NCBI GenBank assembly: GCA_946408305.1 | Contig: CAMJRQ010000087.1 | Location: 1 to 5,740 of the forward strand | DNA length: 5,740 nt | Direction: 5' to 3' | DNA from: an uncultured Prevotellaceae bacterium | Lineage (GTDB): Bacteria > Bacteroidota > Bacteroidia > Bacteroidales > Bacteroidaceae | Shown here: positions 1-5,740 of the stretch, piece after piece | Numbering within the stretch: the first letter of the stretch is position 1 | How the letters are laid out: each line of letters begins with the position of its first letter | Notes under the pieces: model-generated | Database searches by the model: none | Seen by the model: the letters and a program-made list of their open reading frames with translations, nothing else | What the model was told of the DNA's origin: nothing | Program-made: the position numbers and the translations under genes

Positions 1-1885
1 CGAGGAGCTTGGCGCGGGCCGCAAGAAACGCTTGGTCGGCCATTTCACCGACGGCCACCACGTCATCGACCTCGTCTGGTTCTCCGCCATCAAGTATGTC
101 ACCCAGCGCCTCAAGGTAGGCACCAACTACATCATCTTCGGCCGCCCCTCGGTCTTCAACGGACGGCTGAACATCTCCCATCCCGATGTCGACCCCGAGG
201 ATACGCTCCTGCTGAGCCGGATGCGCATGCAGCCCTACTACTCGCTCACCGAGAAGATGCGCAAGAGCGGCTTCACCTCGCGCACCATCGAACACTTCAC
301 CAGCACCCTCTTCCAGCGTCTCACCGAGCCCATCCCCGAGACGCTCCCCCAGTATCTCGTTGATGAGCTCCGCCTCATGCCGCTCGACCAGGCCCTACGC
401 CTCGCCCACTATCCCTCCACCGCCGACGAGCTCTCGCGCGCCACCATGCGGCTCAAGTTCGAGGAGCTTTTCCTCGTGCAGCTCTCCATCTTAAAATATA
501 CGCGCGAGCGCACCCGCCGCACCCGTGGCCACGTCTTTACCCGGGTGGGCGAGCGCTTCAACACCTTCTTCCGCGACTACCTGCCCTTCCCCCTGACCGA
601 AGCCCAGAAGCGCGTCATCCGCGAGATACGCATCGACACGGGCAGCGGCCGTCAGATGAACCGCCTCCTGCAGGGCGACGTGGGCAGCGGCAAGACGCTC
701 GTGGCCCTCATGACCATGCTCCTGGCCCTCGACAACGGCTACCAAGCCTGCATCATGGCCCCCACCGAGATTCTGGCCGAGCAGCATCTCGAGACGTTTC
801 GCACGCTCCTTGCCGACATGCCCGTTCGCGTCGAGCTGCTCACCGGCGTGGTGAAAGGTCGCCGCCGACAGGACACGCTCGAGGGCCTCGCCGCGGGCCA
901 GGTGGACATTCTCATCGGTACCCACGCCGTCATCGAAGACCCCGTAGCCTTCCACCGCCTGGGCCTCGTCATCATCGACGAGCAGCACCGCTTCGGCGTG
1001 GCCCAGCGAGCTCGCCTCTGGCAGAAGAACGACATGCCGCCCCACGTCCTCGTCATGACCGCCACGCCCATACCGCGCACCCTGGCCATGACGCTCTATG
1101 GCGACCTCGACGTCTCCGTCATCGACGAGCTTCCGCCCGGACGCAAGCCCGTCAAGACGCTCCATCTCTACGACAGCCGTCCCGACGACCTCCTCCGCCT
1201 CCTGCTGCGCGAAATCGGACAGGGCCGCCAGGCCTACGTCGTCTATCCTCTTGTCAAGGAAAGCATGAAGACCGACCTCCTAAATGCCGAGGACGGCTTC
1301 CGCCACCTCCAGGAGCTCCTCCCGCAATATCGCATCGGTATGGTACACGGCCAGATGAAGCCCGCCGAGAAGGACGAGCAGATGCAGCGCTTCGCCCGAG
1401 GCGAGATCCAGATACTCGTGGCCACCACCGTCATCGAGGTGGGCGTCAACGTGCCCAACGCCTCCGTCATGGTCATCCAGGAGGCCCAGCGCTTCGGCCT
1501 CTCCCAGCTCCACCAGCTGCGAGGCCGTGTGGGACGCGGCGCCGACCAGTCCTACTGCATCTTGGTCACTGGGCCCGAGCTCGCCCGCGACACGCGCCGC
1601 CGCCTCCAGATAATGACCGAGACGAACGACGGATTCGAGATTGCCGAGGAAGACCTCAAGCTGCGCGGCCCGGGCGACCTCGAGGGCACCCAGCAGAGCG
1701 GCGTGGCCTTCGACCTCCGGCTGGCCAATCTGGCGCGCGACGGACAGCTCGTCCAGCTGGCCCGCGACACTGCCACCCGCGTCCTCGATTCCGACCCCGC
1801 GCTCGCCCTCCCGCAGAACCATCTACTGCTGCGCCAGCTCCAGGAGCAGCGCGACGGGCAGCCCGACTGGAGCCAGATTTCCTGA
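1..1885 (+). CDS. recG: ATP-dependent DNA helicase RecG (5' end outside window)
   Basis: RecG is a cytoplasmic superfamily 2 helicase that reverses stalled replication forks and drives branch migration of Holliday junctions. The frame is open from base 2 to the TGA at 1883-1885, with no start in the window; the TTG at 32 is internal. About 627 residues are visible, so roughly the first 70 of a normal RecG of about 690-700 are missing. The visible part starts inside the OB-fold wedge domain that grips the fork (FTDGHHVIDLVWF). The helicase core follows: Walker A GDVGSGKT (674-697), APTEILAEQH, the DEQH box (977-988), MTATPIPRT, MVHGQMK, and the closing arginine-rich QLRGRVGRG. The C-terminal RecG signature TNDGFEIAEEDLKLRGPGD and the TGTQQSG-like EGTQQSG are intact. 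All catalytic motifs are present and there is no frameshift. It is alone on its strand here and converges with lysA. Confidence 0.97.
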   Translation, partial: EELGAGRKKRLVGHFTDGHHVIDLVWFSAIKYVTQRLKVGTNYIIFGRPSVFNGRLNISHPDVDPEDTLLLSRMRMQPYYSLTEKMRKSGFTSRTIEHFTSTLFQRLTEPIPETLPQYLVDELRLMPLDQALRLAHYPSTADELSRATMRLKFEELFLVQLSILKYTRERTRRTRGHVFTRVGERFNTFFRDYLPFPLTEAQKRVIREIRIDTGSGRQMNRLLQGDVGSGKTLVALMTMLLALDNGYQACIMAPTEILAEQHLETFRTLLADMPVRVELLTGVVKGRRRQDTLEGLAAGQVDILIGTHAVIEDPVAFHRLGLVIIDEQHRFGVAQRARLWQKNDMPPHVLVMTATPIPRTLAMTLYGDLDVSVIDELPPGRKPVKTLHLYDSRPDDLLRLLLREIGQGRQAYVVYPLVKESMKTDLLNAEDGFRHLQELLPQYRIGMVHGQMKPAEKDEQMQRFARGEIQILVATTVIEVGVNVPNASVMVIQEAQRFGLSQLHQLRGRVGRGADQSYCILVTGPELARDTRRRLQIMTETNDGFEIAEEDLKLRGPGDLEGTQQSGVAFDLRLANLARDGQLVQLARDTATRVLDSDPALALPQNHLLLRQLQEQRDGQPDWSQIS

Positions 1886-1917
1886 ACCCCCGTCTTTTCC
1901 CCTCAATACGCGAGCCG

Positions 1918-1980
1918 TTACACCGGCGCGTAAAACCATTACACCGTGGTGTAAAAAGATTACATCACGGTGTAATGGTT
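1918..1980. repeat. Three 21-bp tandem units with palindromic cores
   Basis: Three units begin at 1918, 1939 and 1960, exactly 21 bases apart. Each starts with a 16-base imperfect palindrome: TTACACCGGCGCGTAA, TTACACCGTGGTGTAA and TTACATCACGGTGTAA. By direct comparison, units 1 and 2 match at 16 of 21 positions and units 2 and 3 at 13 of 21. The array fills most of the gap between the convergent recG and lysA genes. No reading frame covers it. It could be a dispersed intergenic repeat, a termination region or a site for a dimeric DNA-binding protein; the sequence alone does not decide. Confidence 0.75.
1934..1980. terminator. Long hairpin between convergent genes, possible terminator or transcription barrier
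   Basis: The arm at 1934-1954 pairs with 1960-1980 over 21 positions around a 5-base loop (AAAGA). Read as + strand RNA, 20 pairs are Watson-Crick and one is G-U. It lies 48 bases after the recG stop. No T run follows on the + strand, so a classical intrinsic terminator for recG is not shown. Read on the minus strand, the individual palindromes of units 3 and 2 are followed by CTTTTT and GGTTTT, which looks more like termination of the lysA-end transcript. The stem is certain; the function is inferred. Confidence 0.4.
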
Positions 1981-1985
1981 CGTGT

Positions 1986-2002
1986 AAAACGCCGTTTCGG
2001 CG
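1986..2002 (-). terminator. Probable intrinsic terminator of the hisIE-ftsE-lysC-lysA operon
   Basis: Read on the minus strand, CGCCG-AAA-CGGCG forms an all-G/C 5-bp stem with a 3-base loop, directly followed by TTTTA. It starts 23 bases past the lysA stop codon. The stem is short for an intrinsic terminator, but the G/C content, tight loop, T run and position are all as expected. The larger palindromes just beyond it could act as a backup. Confidence 0.5.
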
Positions 2003-2025
2003 GGGATGGGGGAGAGTGGCTTGCC

Positions 2026-3204
2026 CTATTCTGCGCCGGCGGCCGGGAGTTCCTCGGTGGTGTAGGCCGGGGCCAGGCGGCGGCAGTTGTACTGACTGGC
2101 CATGGTCTGGCCATAGGCTCCGGCGGAGCGGATGGCAATGAGGTCGCCGCGCGAGGTGCGGGGCAACAGGACGTCGCGCCCGAAGACGTCGCTGCTCTCG
2201 CAGATGGGGCCCACGACGTCGTATGTCTCGGGTTCGGCTTGGCTGGTGAGGTTCTCAATGCGATGGGAGGCGCCGTAGAGGGCGGGGCGCAGGAGGTCGG
2301 ACATTCCGGCGTCGAGGATGGCGAAGCGGCGGCTGGAGCCCTGCTTGACATAGAGGCAGCGCGCGATGAGCGAGCCGCACTGGCCCACCACGGCGCGGCC
2401 CAGCTCGAAATGGAGCTGCTGCCCGGGGAGGAGGCGGAGGTGCTGGGCGTAGGTGTGGAAATACTGGGCGAAGGGGGGTAGGGGATGGAGGTCGGGCTCG
2501 GCATAGTCGATGCCCAGGCCGCCGCCCACGTTGATGACCTGCGGGAGGGGCAGACGGGCCTCCTGGAGCTGCTCCTGGAGCTGGTTGATGCGGAGGGAGA
2601 GGGCAGCGAAGTCGTCCATGAGGAGAAGCTGGCTGCCGATGTGGAAGTGGAGGCCCACGAAGCGGACGGCGGGCAGGGTGGAGGCCAGGCGTATGACGTG
2701 CTCCATGTCTTGCATGGCAATGCCGAACTTGTTCTCAGCGAGGCCCGTGGTGATGTGGGCGTGGGTGTGGGCTCCCACCTCGGGGTTGATGCGGAAGCTC
2801 ACGGGAGCCTGGCGGCCCATCTCGCCGGCAATCTGGTTGATGACCTCGAGCTCGGGCACGCTCTCGACGTTGAAGTAGCGGATGCCGGCCTGGAGGGCGA
2901 GCCGAATCTCCCAGTCGGCCTTGCCCACTCCGGCAAAGACGATGCGCTGGGCGGGGAAACCGGCCTGGAGGGCAGCCTCTATCTCACCGCCGCTCACGCA
3001 GTCGGCCCCGAAACCGGCCTGGCTGATGTGGCGCAGCACGCTGGGGTTGGCACAGGCCTTGACGGCATAGTGGAGGTGCCAATTGGGGTGTGGGGCCAGA
3101 CAGGTGCGAAGCTCGGAGAGGGTGCGGCGGAGCAGCGCCGTGTCGTAGTAGTAGAACGGCGTGGCAAGCCTCTGGAAGAGGTCAGTCTTTAGTTCATGGT
3201 TCAT
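2026..3204 (-). CDS. lysA: Diaminopimelate decarboxylase (LysA)
   Basis: LysA is a PLP-dependent cytoplasmic enzyme that decarboxylates meso-diaminopimelate to L-lysine, the last step of the pathway. The 392 residues form a fold-type III barrel followed by a beta domain, a little shorter than the usual 410-420. The PLP lysine is K49 in HYAVKAC. HFHIGSQ (187-192), the phosphate-binding NVGGG (225-229), FELGR (266-270), DAGMSDLLRPALYGA, CESSD (335-339) and AGAYGQTMASQYN (361-373) follow in family order. The arginine loop reads ELGR where most LysA proteins have EPGR. The ATG at 3204 is chosen because it is the first in-frame ATG and places the TPFYYYD motif at the normal distance. It lies inside a heptamer repeat, 19 bases after lysC, with no evident Shine-Dalgarno sequence. 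Speciation to carboxynorspermidine decarboxylase or ornithine decarboxylase is unlikely given the CESSD and adjacent lysC. Confidence 0.95.
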   Translation of the reverse strand: MNHELKTDLFQRLATPFYYYDTALLRRTLSELRTCLAPHPNWHLHYAVKACANPSVLRHISQAGFGADCVSGGEIEAALQAGFPAQRIVFAGVGKADWEIRLALQAGIRYFNVESVPELEVINQIAGEMGRQAPVSFRINPEVGAHTHAHITTGLAENKFGIAMQDMEHVIRLASTLPAVRFVGLHFHIGSQLLLMDDFAALSLRINQLQEQLQEARLPLPQVINVGGGLGIDYAEPDLHPLPPFAQYFHTYAQHLRLLPGQQLHFELGRAVVGQCGSLIARCLYVKQGSSRRFAILDAGMSDLLRPALYGASHRIENLTSQAEPETYDVVGPICESSDVFGRDVLLPRTSRGDLIAIRSAGAYGQTMASQYNCRRLAPAYTTEELPAAGAE

Positions 3205-3219
3205 AGTCCATAGTTCATA
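3185..3219. repeat. Heptamer tandem repeat at the lysC/lysA junction
   Basis: On the + strand the units are GTCTTTA, GTTCATG, GTTCATA, GTCCATA and GTTCATA, in strict 7-base register; the next seven bases (GACCCTA, 3220-3226) keep the register but are degenerate and contain the lysC stop. Four units are near-identical. Each of these carries CAT, so the minus strand shows ATG at 3218, 3211, 3204 and 3197. Only the one at 3204 opens the lysA frame. The array therefore supplies both the spacer between the genes and the first codons of lysA. Confidence 0.85.
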
Positions 3220-3223
3220 GACC

Positions 3224-4588
3224 CTACTCTCCTCCCCTCGGGGAGGCTGTGAGGGGGTCTTGGGGGGCTTGCTGACTGAAAAGCGTGTCGGAGAGGGCTT
3301 GGAGGGTGCGCTGCTTGTCCTGGGCGCGGACGAGGAAGGAGATGTTGTGGTTGGAGCCTCCGTAGCTTATCATGCGCACGGGGATGTCGTTCAGGGCCTG
3401 GCAGGCGAGGGTCTCGAAACCGATGTTCTCCGAGCCCAGGTCGCCCACTACGCAGATGATGACCATGTTGCGGTCTACGGAGACGGTGCCGTATTTCTTC
3501 AGCTCGTCGACGATGTCGTCCAGACGTGTGGCGTTGTCGATGGTGACGGAGACGCCCACCTCGCTGGTGCATACCATATCGATGCTGGTCTTGTGCACCT
3601 CGAAGAGTTCGAAGACCTTGCGCAGGAAACCGTAGGCCAGGAGCATGCGGCTGCTCTGAATCTGGATGCAGGTGATGTTGTCCTTGGCGGCCACGGCCTT
3701 GATTTTGCCTTGCTCGAAATGGTTGTTGATGATGGTGCCAGGTGCCGAGGGGTCCATCGTGTTGAGCAGTCTGACGGGGACTCCGGCGAATTTGGCTGGC
3801 TGGATGCAGGTGGGGTGGAGAATCTTGGCTCCGAAGTAGGCCAGCTCGGCGGCCTCCTCGAAGTGGAGCTGGCGCACGGGCTCGGTGTGGGAGACGATGC
3901 GCGGGTCGTTGTTGTGCATGCCGTCGATGTCGGTCCAGATCTGAATCTCCTCGGCCTGGAGCGCAGCGCCCAGCAGGCAGGCCGTGTAGTCGGAGCCTCC
4001 GCGCAGCAGGTTGTCAATCTCGCCGTAGGCATTGCGGCAGATGAAGCCCTGGATGATGTAGACCGAGCAGTTGGGATTGTCGCGCAGCGAGGCGGTGATG
4101 CGCTGCTTGATGTAGTTGAAGTCGGGCTCGGCATTCTTGTCGGTGCGCACGATGTCGAGTGCGTTGAGCAGCAGTGCGTCGGTTCCTTGTTCGAGCAGCA
4201 GGTTGGTCATCATGTTGGTGCTGATGATTTCGCCCTGGGCCAGGATGACCTTCTCCTCGAACGAGGTGACGTGAACCTTGGTGAAGGAGCGCAGATAGGC
4301 AAACTCCTCCTGCAGGAACTGGCGGGTCTTCTCGCGCCATTCGTCGGTGGCGTAGAGCTGCCCGACGTGTTGCAGATAGGTCTGCTCCATGCGGTTGATG
4401 AGCGTGTTGGCGCCTTCGGGATTCTTCTTGTAGAGGTATTCCGAGATTTCCACCAGCATGTTGGTGGTGCCCGACATGGCCGAGAGGACCACGATGTTCT
4501 GCTCCTGCGGGGCTGTGATGAGGCGGGCCACGTCTTTCATTCTCTGGGGCGTCCCTACCGAGGTGCCGCCGAATTTCAATACTTTCAT
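3224..4588 (-). CDS. lysC: Aspartate kinase, monofunctional, with C-terminal ACT domains
   Basis: This enzyme phosphorylates L-aspartate with ATP, the committed step to lysine, threonine, methionine and diaminopimelate. The kinase domain (about 1-290) shows KFGGTSVG (5-12), VVLSAMSGTTNML (33-45), the substrate-site QGE around E120, LLRGGSDYTA (194-203), WTDIDGMHNNDPR (218-230) and FGAKILHP (252-259). Residues from about 304 to 437 are a pair of ACT domains (NITCIQIQSSRM, then NMVIICVVGD), which usually bind lysine or threonine for feedback inhibition. No homoserine dehydrogenase domain is fused. The ATG at 4588 gives the canonical MKVLKFGG start, 17 bases after ftsE, without a clear ribosome-binding site. 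The last residues (QQAPQDPLTASPRGGE) lie beyond the ACT fold and are encoded by a palindromic repeat, so they are probably an added tail. The symbol lysC is by neighbourhood with lysA; the effector cannot be read from sequence. Confidence 0.94.
   Translation of the reverse strand: MKVLKFGGTSVGTPQRMKDVARLITAPQEQNIVVLSAMSGTTNMLVEISEYLYKKNPEGANTLINRMEQTYLQHVGQLYATDEWREKTRQFLQEEFAYLRSFTKVHVTSFEEKVILAQGEIISTNMMTNLLLEQGTDALLLNALDIVRTDKNAEPDFNYIKQRITASLRDNPNCSVYIIQGFICRNAYGEIDNLLRGGSDYTACLLGAALQAEEIQIWTDIDGMHNNDPRIVSHTEPVRQLHFEEAAELAYFGAKILHPTCIQPAKFAGVPVRLLNTMDPSAPGTIINNHFEQGKIKAVAAKDNITCIQIQSSRMLLAYGFLRKVFELFEVHKTSIDMVCTSEVGVSVTIDNATRLDDIVDELKKYGTVSVDRNMVIICVVGDLGSENIGFETLACQALNDIPVRMISYGGSNHNISFLVRAQDKQRTLQALSDTLFSQQAPQDPLTASPRGGE
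3231..3246. repeat. Palindrome in the lysC 3' end
   Basis: CCTCCCC-TC-GGGGAGG is a perfect 7-bp inverted repeat with a 2-base loop. It encodes part of the LysC tail (SPRGGE) and ends five bases before the stop codon. No T run follows on either strand, so it is not a convincing terminator. Similar G/C-rich palindromes embedded in a CCCCCTCAC...GGGGAGG context are common dispersed repeats in bacterial genomes, which is the likeliest reading here. Confidence 0.6.
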
Positions 4589-4601
4589 CGGATGCTATTC
4601 T

Positions 4602-4650
4602 ATTGTCAGTTGTCAGTTGTCTGTTGTCCGTTGTCCGTTGTCAGTTCTCC
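4602..4650. repeat. Heptamer tandem repeat at the ftsE/lysC junction
   Basis: On the + strand the units read ATTGTCA, GTTGTCA, GTTGTCT, GTTGTCC, GTTGTCC, GTTGTCA and a degenerate GTTCTCC, in unbroken 7-base register. Six units share TTGTC. The array covers the last codons of ftsE and its stop (4606-4608), ending 13 bases before the lysC start. Because 7 is not a multiple of 3, gain or loss of a unit would change the ftsE reading frame at its end. Confidence 0.88.
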
Positions 4651-5295
4651 GTCCTCTCCAAACCGCACCACCGTGCCGGGGAAGTATTGCGGCCAGAGGG
4701 GGTTGTGTGTGGAGACGACGATGGCGGCTCCCTCCTGCCGGCGCAGCTCGTCGAGGATGGCCAGGATGAGCTCGCCGTTCTCGGGGTCGAGGTTGCCGGT
4801 GGGTTCGTCGGCCAGGATGAGGCTGGGGCGGTTGAGCAGTGCCCGGGCGATGCTGATGCGCTGTTGCTCGCCGCCCGAGAGTTGGTAGACGCGCTGCTCG
4901 ATGGTCTCCTCGAGGCGCACCATCTGGAGCACCTCGCGGATGCGCTCATCGCGCCGGGCTGCGTCGTGCCAGTCGGTGGCGCGCAGGATGAAGTCGAGGT
5001 TCTGGCGCACGGTGCGGTCGGGCAGCAGGCGGAAGTCCTGGAATATCACTCCCAGCCGTCGGCGCAGCGCGGGCTGCTGGCGGGTCTTGAGCCGCAGCAT
5101 GTCGTAGCCCATCACTTCGGCGCGGTCGCCCTGGCAGGCTATCTCGCCGTAGAAGGACTTCAGGAGCGAGGTCTTTCCCGAGCCGACGGGGCCCATCAGA
5201 TAGACCATCTCGCCCTCCTCCACCTGGAGGTCCAGCTGGCGAATCACCGTGTGCTCGCCGCGGCAGATGGTTATGTTCCGGTAGTCGATTATCAT
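4606..5295 (-). CDS. ftsE: FtsE-type ABC transporter ATPase of the cell-division machinery
   Basis: FtsE is the cytoplasmic ATPase that pairs with the membrane protein FtsX to control peptidoglycan hydrolases at the division site. The 229 residues form one nucleotide-binding domain: Walker A GPVGSGKT (35-42), Q-loop IFQDFRLLPDRTV with Q86, signature LSGGEQQR (139-146), Walker B LILADEPTGNLDP (159-171) with catalytic E164, and H-loop H197 in STHN. The Q-loop wording FQDFRLLPDRTV is the best discriminator for FtsE against LolD- or MacB-like ATPases, which are the alternatives. No ftsX is visible: hisIE lies upstream and lysC downstream. The start at 5295 is supported by an AGGA site five bases upstream. 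The normal FtsE end is near residue 217; the last 12 residues (LTTDNGQQTTDN) are encoded by a heptamer repeat and are probably dispensable. Confidence 0.88.
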   Translation of the reverse strand: MIIDYRNITICRGEHTVIRQLDLQVEEGEMVYLMGPVGSGKTSLLKSFYGEIACQGDRAEVMGYDMLRLKTRQQPALRRRLGVIFQDFRLLPDRTVRQNLDFILRATDWHDAARRDERIREVLQMVRLEETIEQRVYQLSGGEQQRISIARALLNRPSLILADEPTGNLDPENGELILAILDELRRQEGAAIVVSTHNPLWPQYFPGTVVRFGEDGELTTDNGQQTTDN

Positions 5296-5304
5296 GTCTT
5301 TCCT
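5296..5304 (-). promoter_or_regulatory. Ribosome-binding site of ftsE
   Basis: The whole hisIE-ftsE spacer on the minus strand is AGGAAAGAC. AGGA sits five bases before the ftsE ATG and directly after the hisIE TAA. It is the only Shine-Dalgarno-like sequence among the three gene starts visible in the operon, and it fixes the ftsE start and suggests re-initiation by ribosomes finishing hisIE. Confidence 0.65.
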
Positions 5305-5740
5305 TTAGTGTTTCTTCCATCCGGGATTGTGCCGTTCCTGCAGCTCGGCTGCCATCTGCTCGATGCGCAGTCCCTTGCTGGTGAGCAGCACGATGAGGTG
5401 GTAGAGCATGTCGGAGCCTTCGTAGAGCAGCCGTTCGTTGGTGCCGTTGGTGGCTTCGATGACCAGTTCGAGCGCTTCCTCGCCCACTTTCTGGGCCATG
5501 CGGTTCAGTCCGTCGCGGAAGAGCGAGGTGGTGTAGCTCCCCTCGGGCATCTCGCGGTGGCGCTGCTCGATGAAGTCGCTCAGTTCTGCGAGGAAGAGCA
5601 GCGGGTTGCGCTCGTTCCGTTCGCCCCAGCAGGTGTCGGTGCCGGTGTGGCAGGTGGGGCCTTCGGGACGGACGCGCACGAGCAGCGTGTCCTGGTCGCA
5701 GTCGGCCTTCAGGTCCACCAGATGGAGCACATTTCCGCTC
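5305..5740 (-). CDS. hisIE: Bifunctional phosphoribosyl-AMP cyclohydrolase / phosphoribosyl-ATP pyrophosphatase HisIE (5' end outside window)
   Basis: HisIE catalyses the second and third steps of histidine biosynthesis: the HisE part cleaves pyrophosphate from phosphoribosyl-ATP, and the HisI part opens the adenine ring of phosphoribosyl-AMP. The frame is open to the right edge and reads SGNVLHLVD, the normal interior of HisI, so the GTG at 5730 is not the start and about 60-80 residues are missing. The visible HisI remainder has the metal and zinc ligands in DCDQDTLL, CHTGTDTC and WG. The HisE domain follows with FLAELSDFIEQR, MPEGSYTTSLF, QKVGEEALELVIEA and EGSDMLYHLIVLL, the MazG-like helical motif that binds magnesium. 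It ends normally at GWKKH, as a complete C-terminus should. Nine bases separate it from ftsE. It is the most upstream gene seen of the operon, and other his genes may lie beyond the window. Confidence 0.95.
   Translation of the reverse strand, partial: SGNVLHLVDLKADCDQDTLLVRVRPEGPTCHTGTDTCWGERNERNPLLFLAELSDFIEQRHREMPEGSYTTSLFRDGLNRMAQKVGEEALELVIEATNGTNERLLYEGSDMLYHLIVLLTSKGLRIEQMAAELQERHNPGWKKH

Noticed and set aside
32..34. TTG as the start codon of recG
   Set aside because: The frame is open upstream to the window edge and the residues before it (EELGAGRKKR) continue the RecG OB-fold domain, so the gene starts outside the window.
491..1822. Minus-strand open frames of up to 224 codons across recG
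   Set aside because: They lie wholly inside the well-supported recG frame and give histidine-, alanine- and glycine-rich products with no family resemblance.
1918..1980. CRISPR array
   Set aside because: The 21-base units adjoin directly with no spacers of regular length, only three exist, and no cas gene is present.
1975..3192. Several + strand open frames antisense to lysA (168, 235 and 122 codons)
   Set aside because: They are third-position shadows of lysA, with biased composition rich in G, E, V and A and no recognisable domain or plausible start site.
3231..3246. Intrinsic terminator between lysC and lysA
   Set aside because: The stem is strong but is followed by AGAGTAGGG on the lysC strand, with no T run, and it lies inside the coding sequence of an evident operon.
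3260..4888. A 542-codon open frame on the + strand, antisense to lysC and part of ftsE
   Set aside because: It mirrors the codon structure of the real minus-strand genes in a G+C-rich sequence. The translation is low-complexity in V, G, L, D and matches no family, while lysC beneath it has all catalytic motifs.
5728..5730. GTG as the start of hisIE
   Set aside because: The codons before it read SGN, the conserved SGN of HisI, so this valine is internal and the gene is cut by the window edge.

Overview
This window holds ordinary chromosomal housekeeping genes from what looks like a high-G+C member of the Bacteroidota, probably Bacteroidales. The evidence is the style of the proteins: RecG motif IV-VI wording, the LysC and LysA active-site variants, and a fused HisI-HisE. 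Weak ribosome-binding sites and short heptamer repeats at gene junctions also fit that phylum. The lineage is an inference from protein character; no marker such as 16S rRNA is present.

Layout: the left third (1-1885, + strand) is the RecG branch-migration helicase, cut at its 5' end by the window edge. It converges on a run of four minus-strand genes that read from the right edge leftward: hisIE (cut at its 5' end by the window edge), ftsE, lysC and lysA. Spacings are 9, 17 and 19 bases, so the four are almost certainly one operon. The convergent gap (1886-2025) carries a 21-bp-periodic palindromic repeat and a compact hairpin with a T run that suits termination of the lysA-end transcript.

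The genes join histidine biosynthesis (steps 2 and 3), an ABC ATPase of the divisome, and the first and last enzymes of the aspartate-to-lysine branch. LysC makes aspartyl phosphate. LysA converts meso-diaminopimelate, also a peptidoglycan precursor, to lysine. The ftsE and lysC/lysA genes may share a cell-wall theme, but that is inference.

The most unusual feature is not a gene but the junctions. The ftsE/lysC junction is a TTGTCAG-type heptamer array that encodes the FtsE C-terminus. The lysC/lysA junction is a second heptamer array that supplies the lysA start codon, preceded by a palindrome that encodes the LysC C-terminus. The recG/lysA gap carries the 21-bp repeat. I see no phage, insertion sequence, CRISPR, toxin or defence gene, and no evidence of a new multi-gene system.
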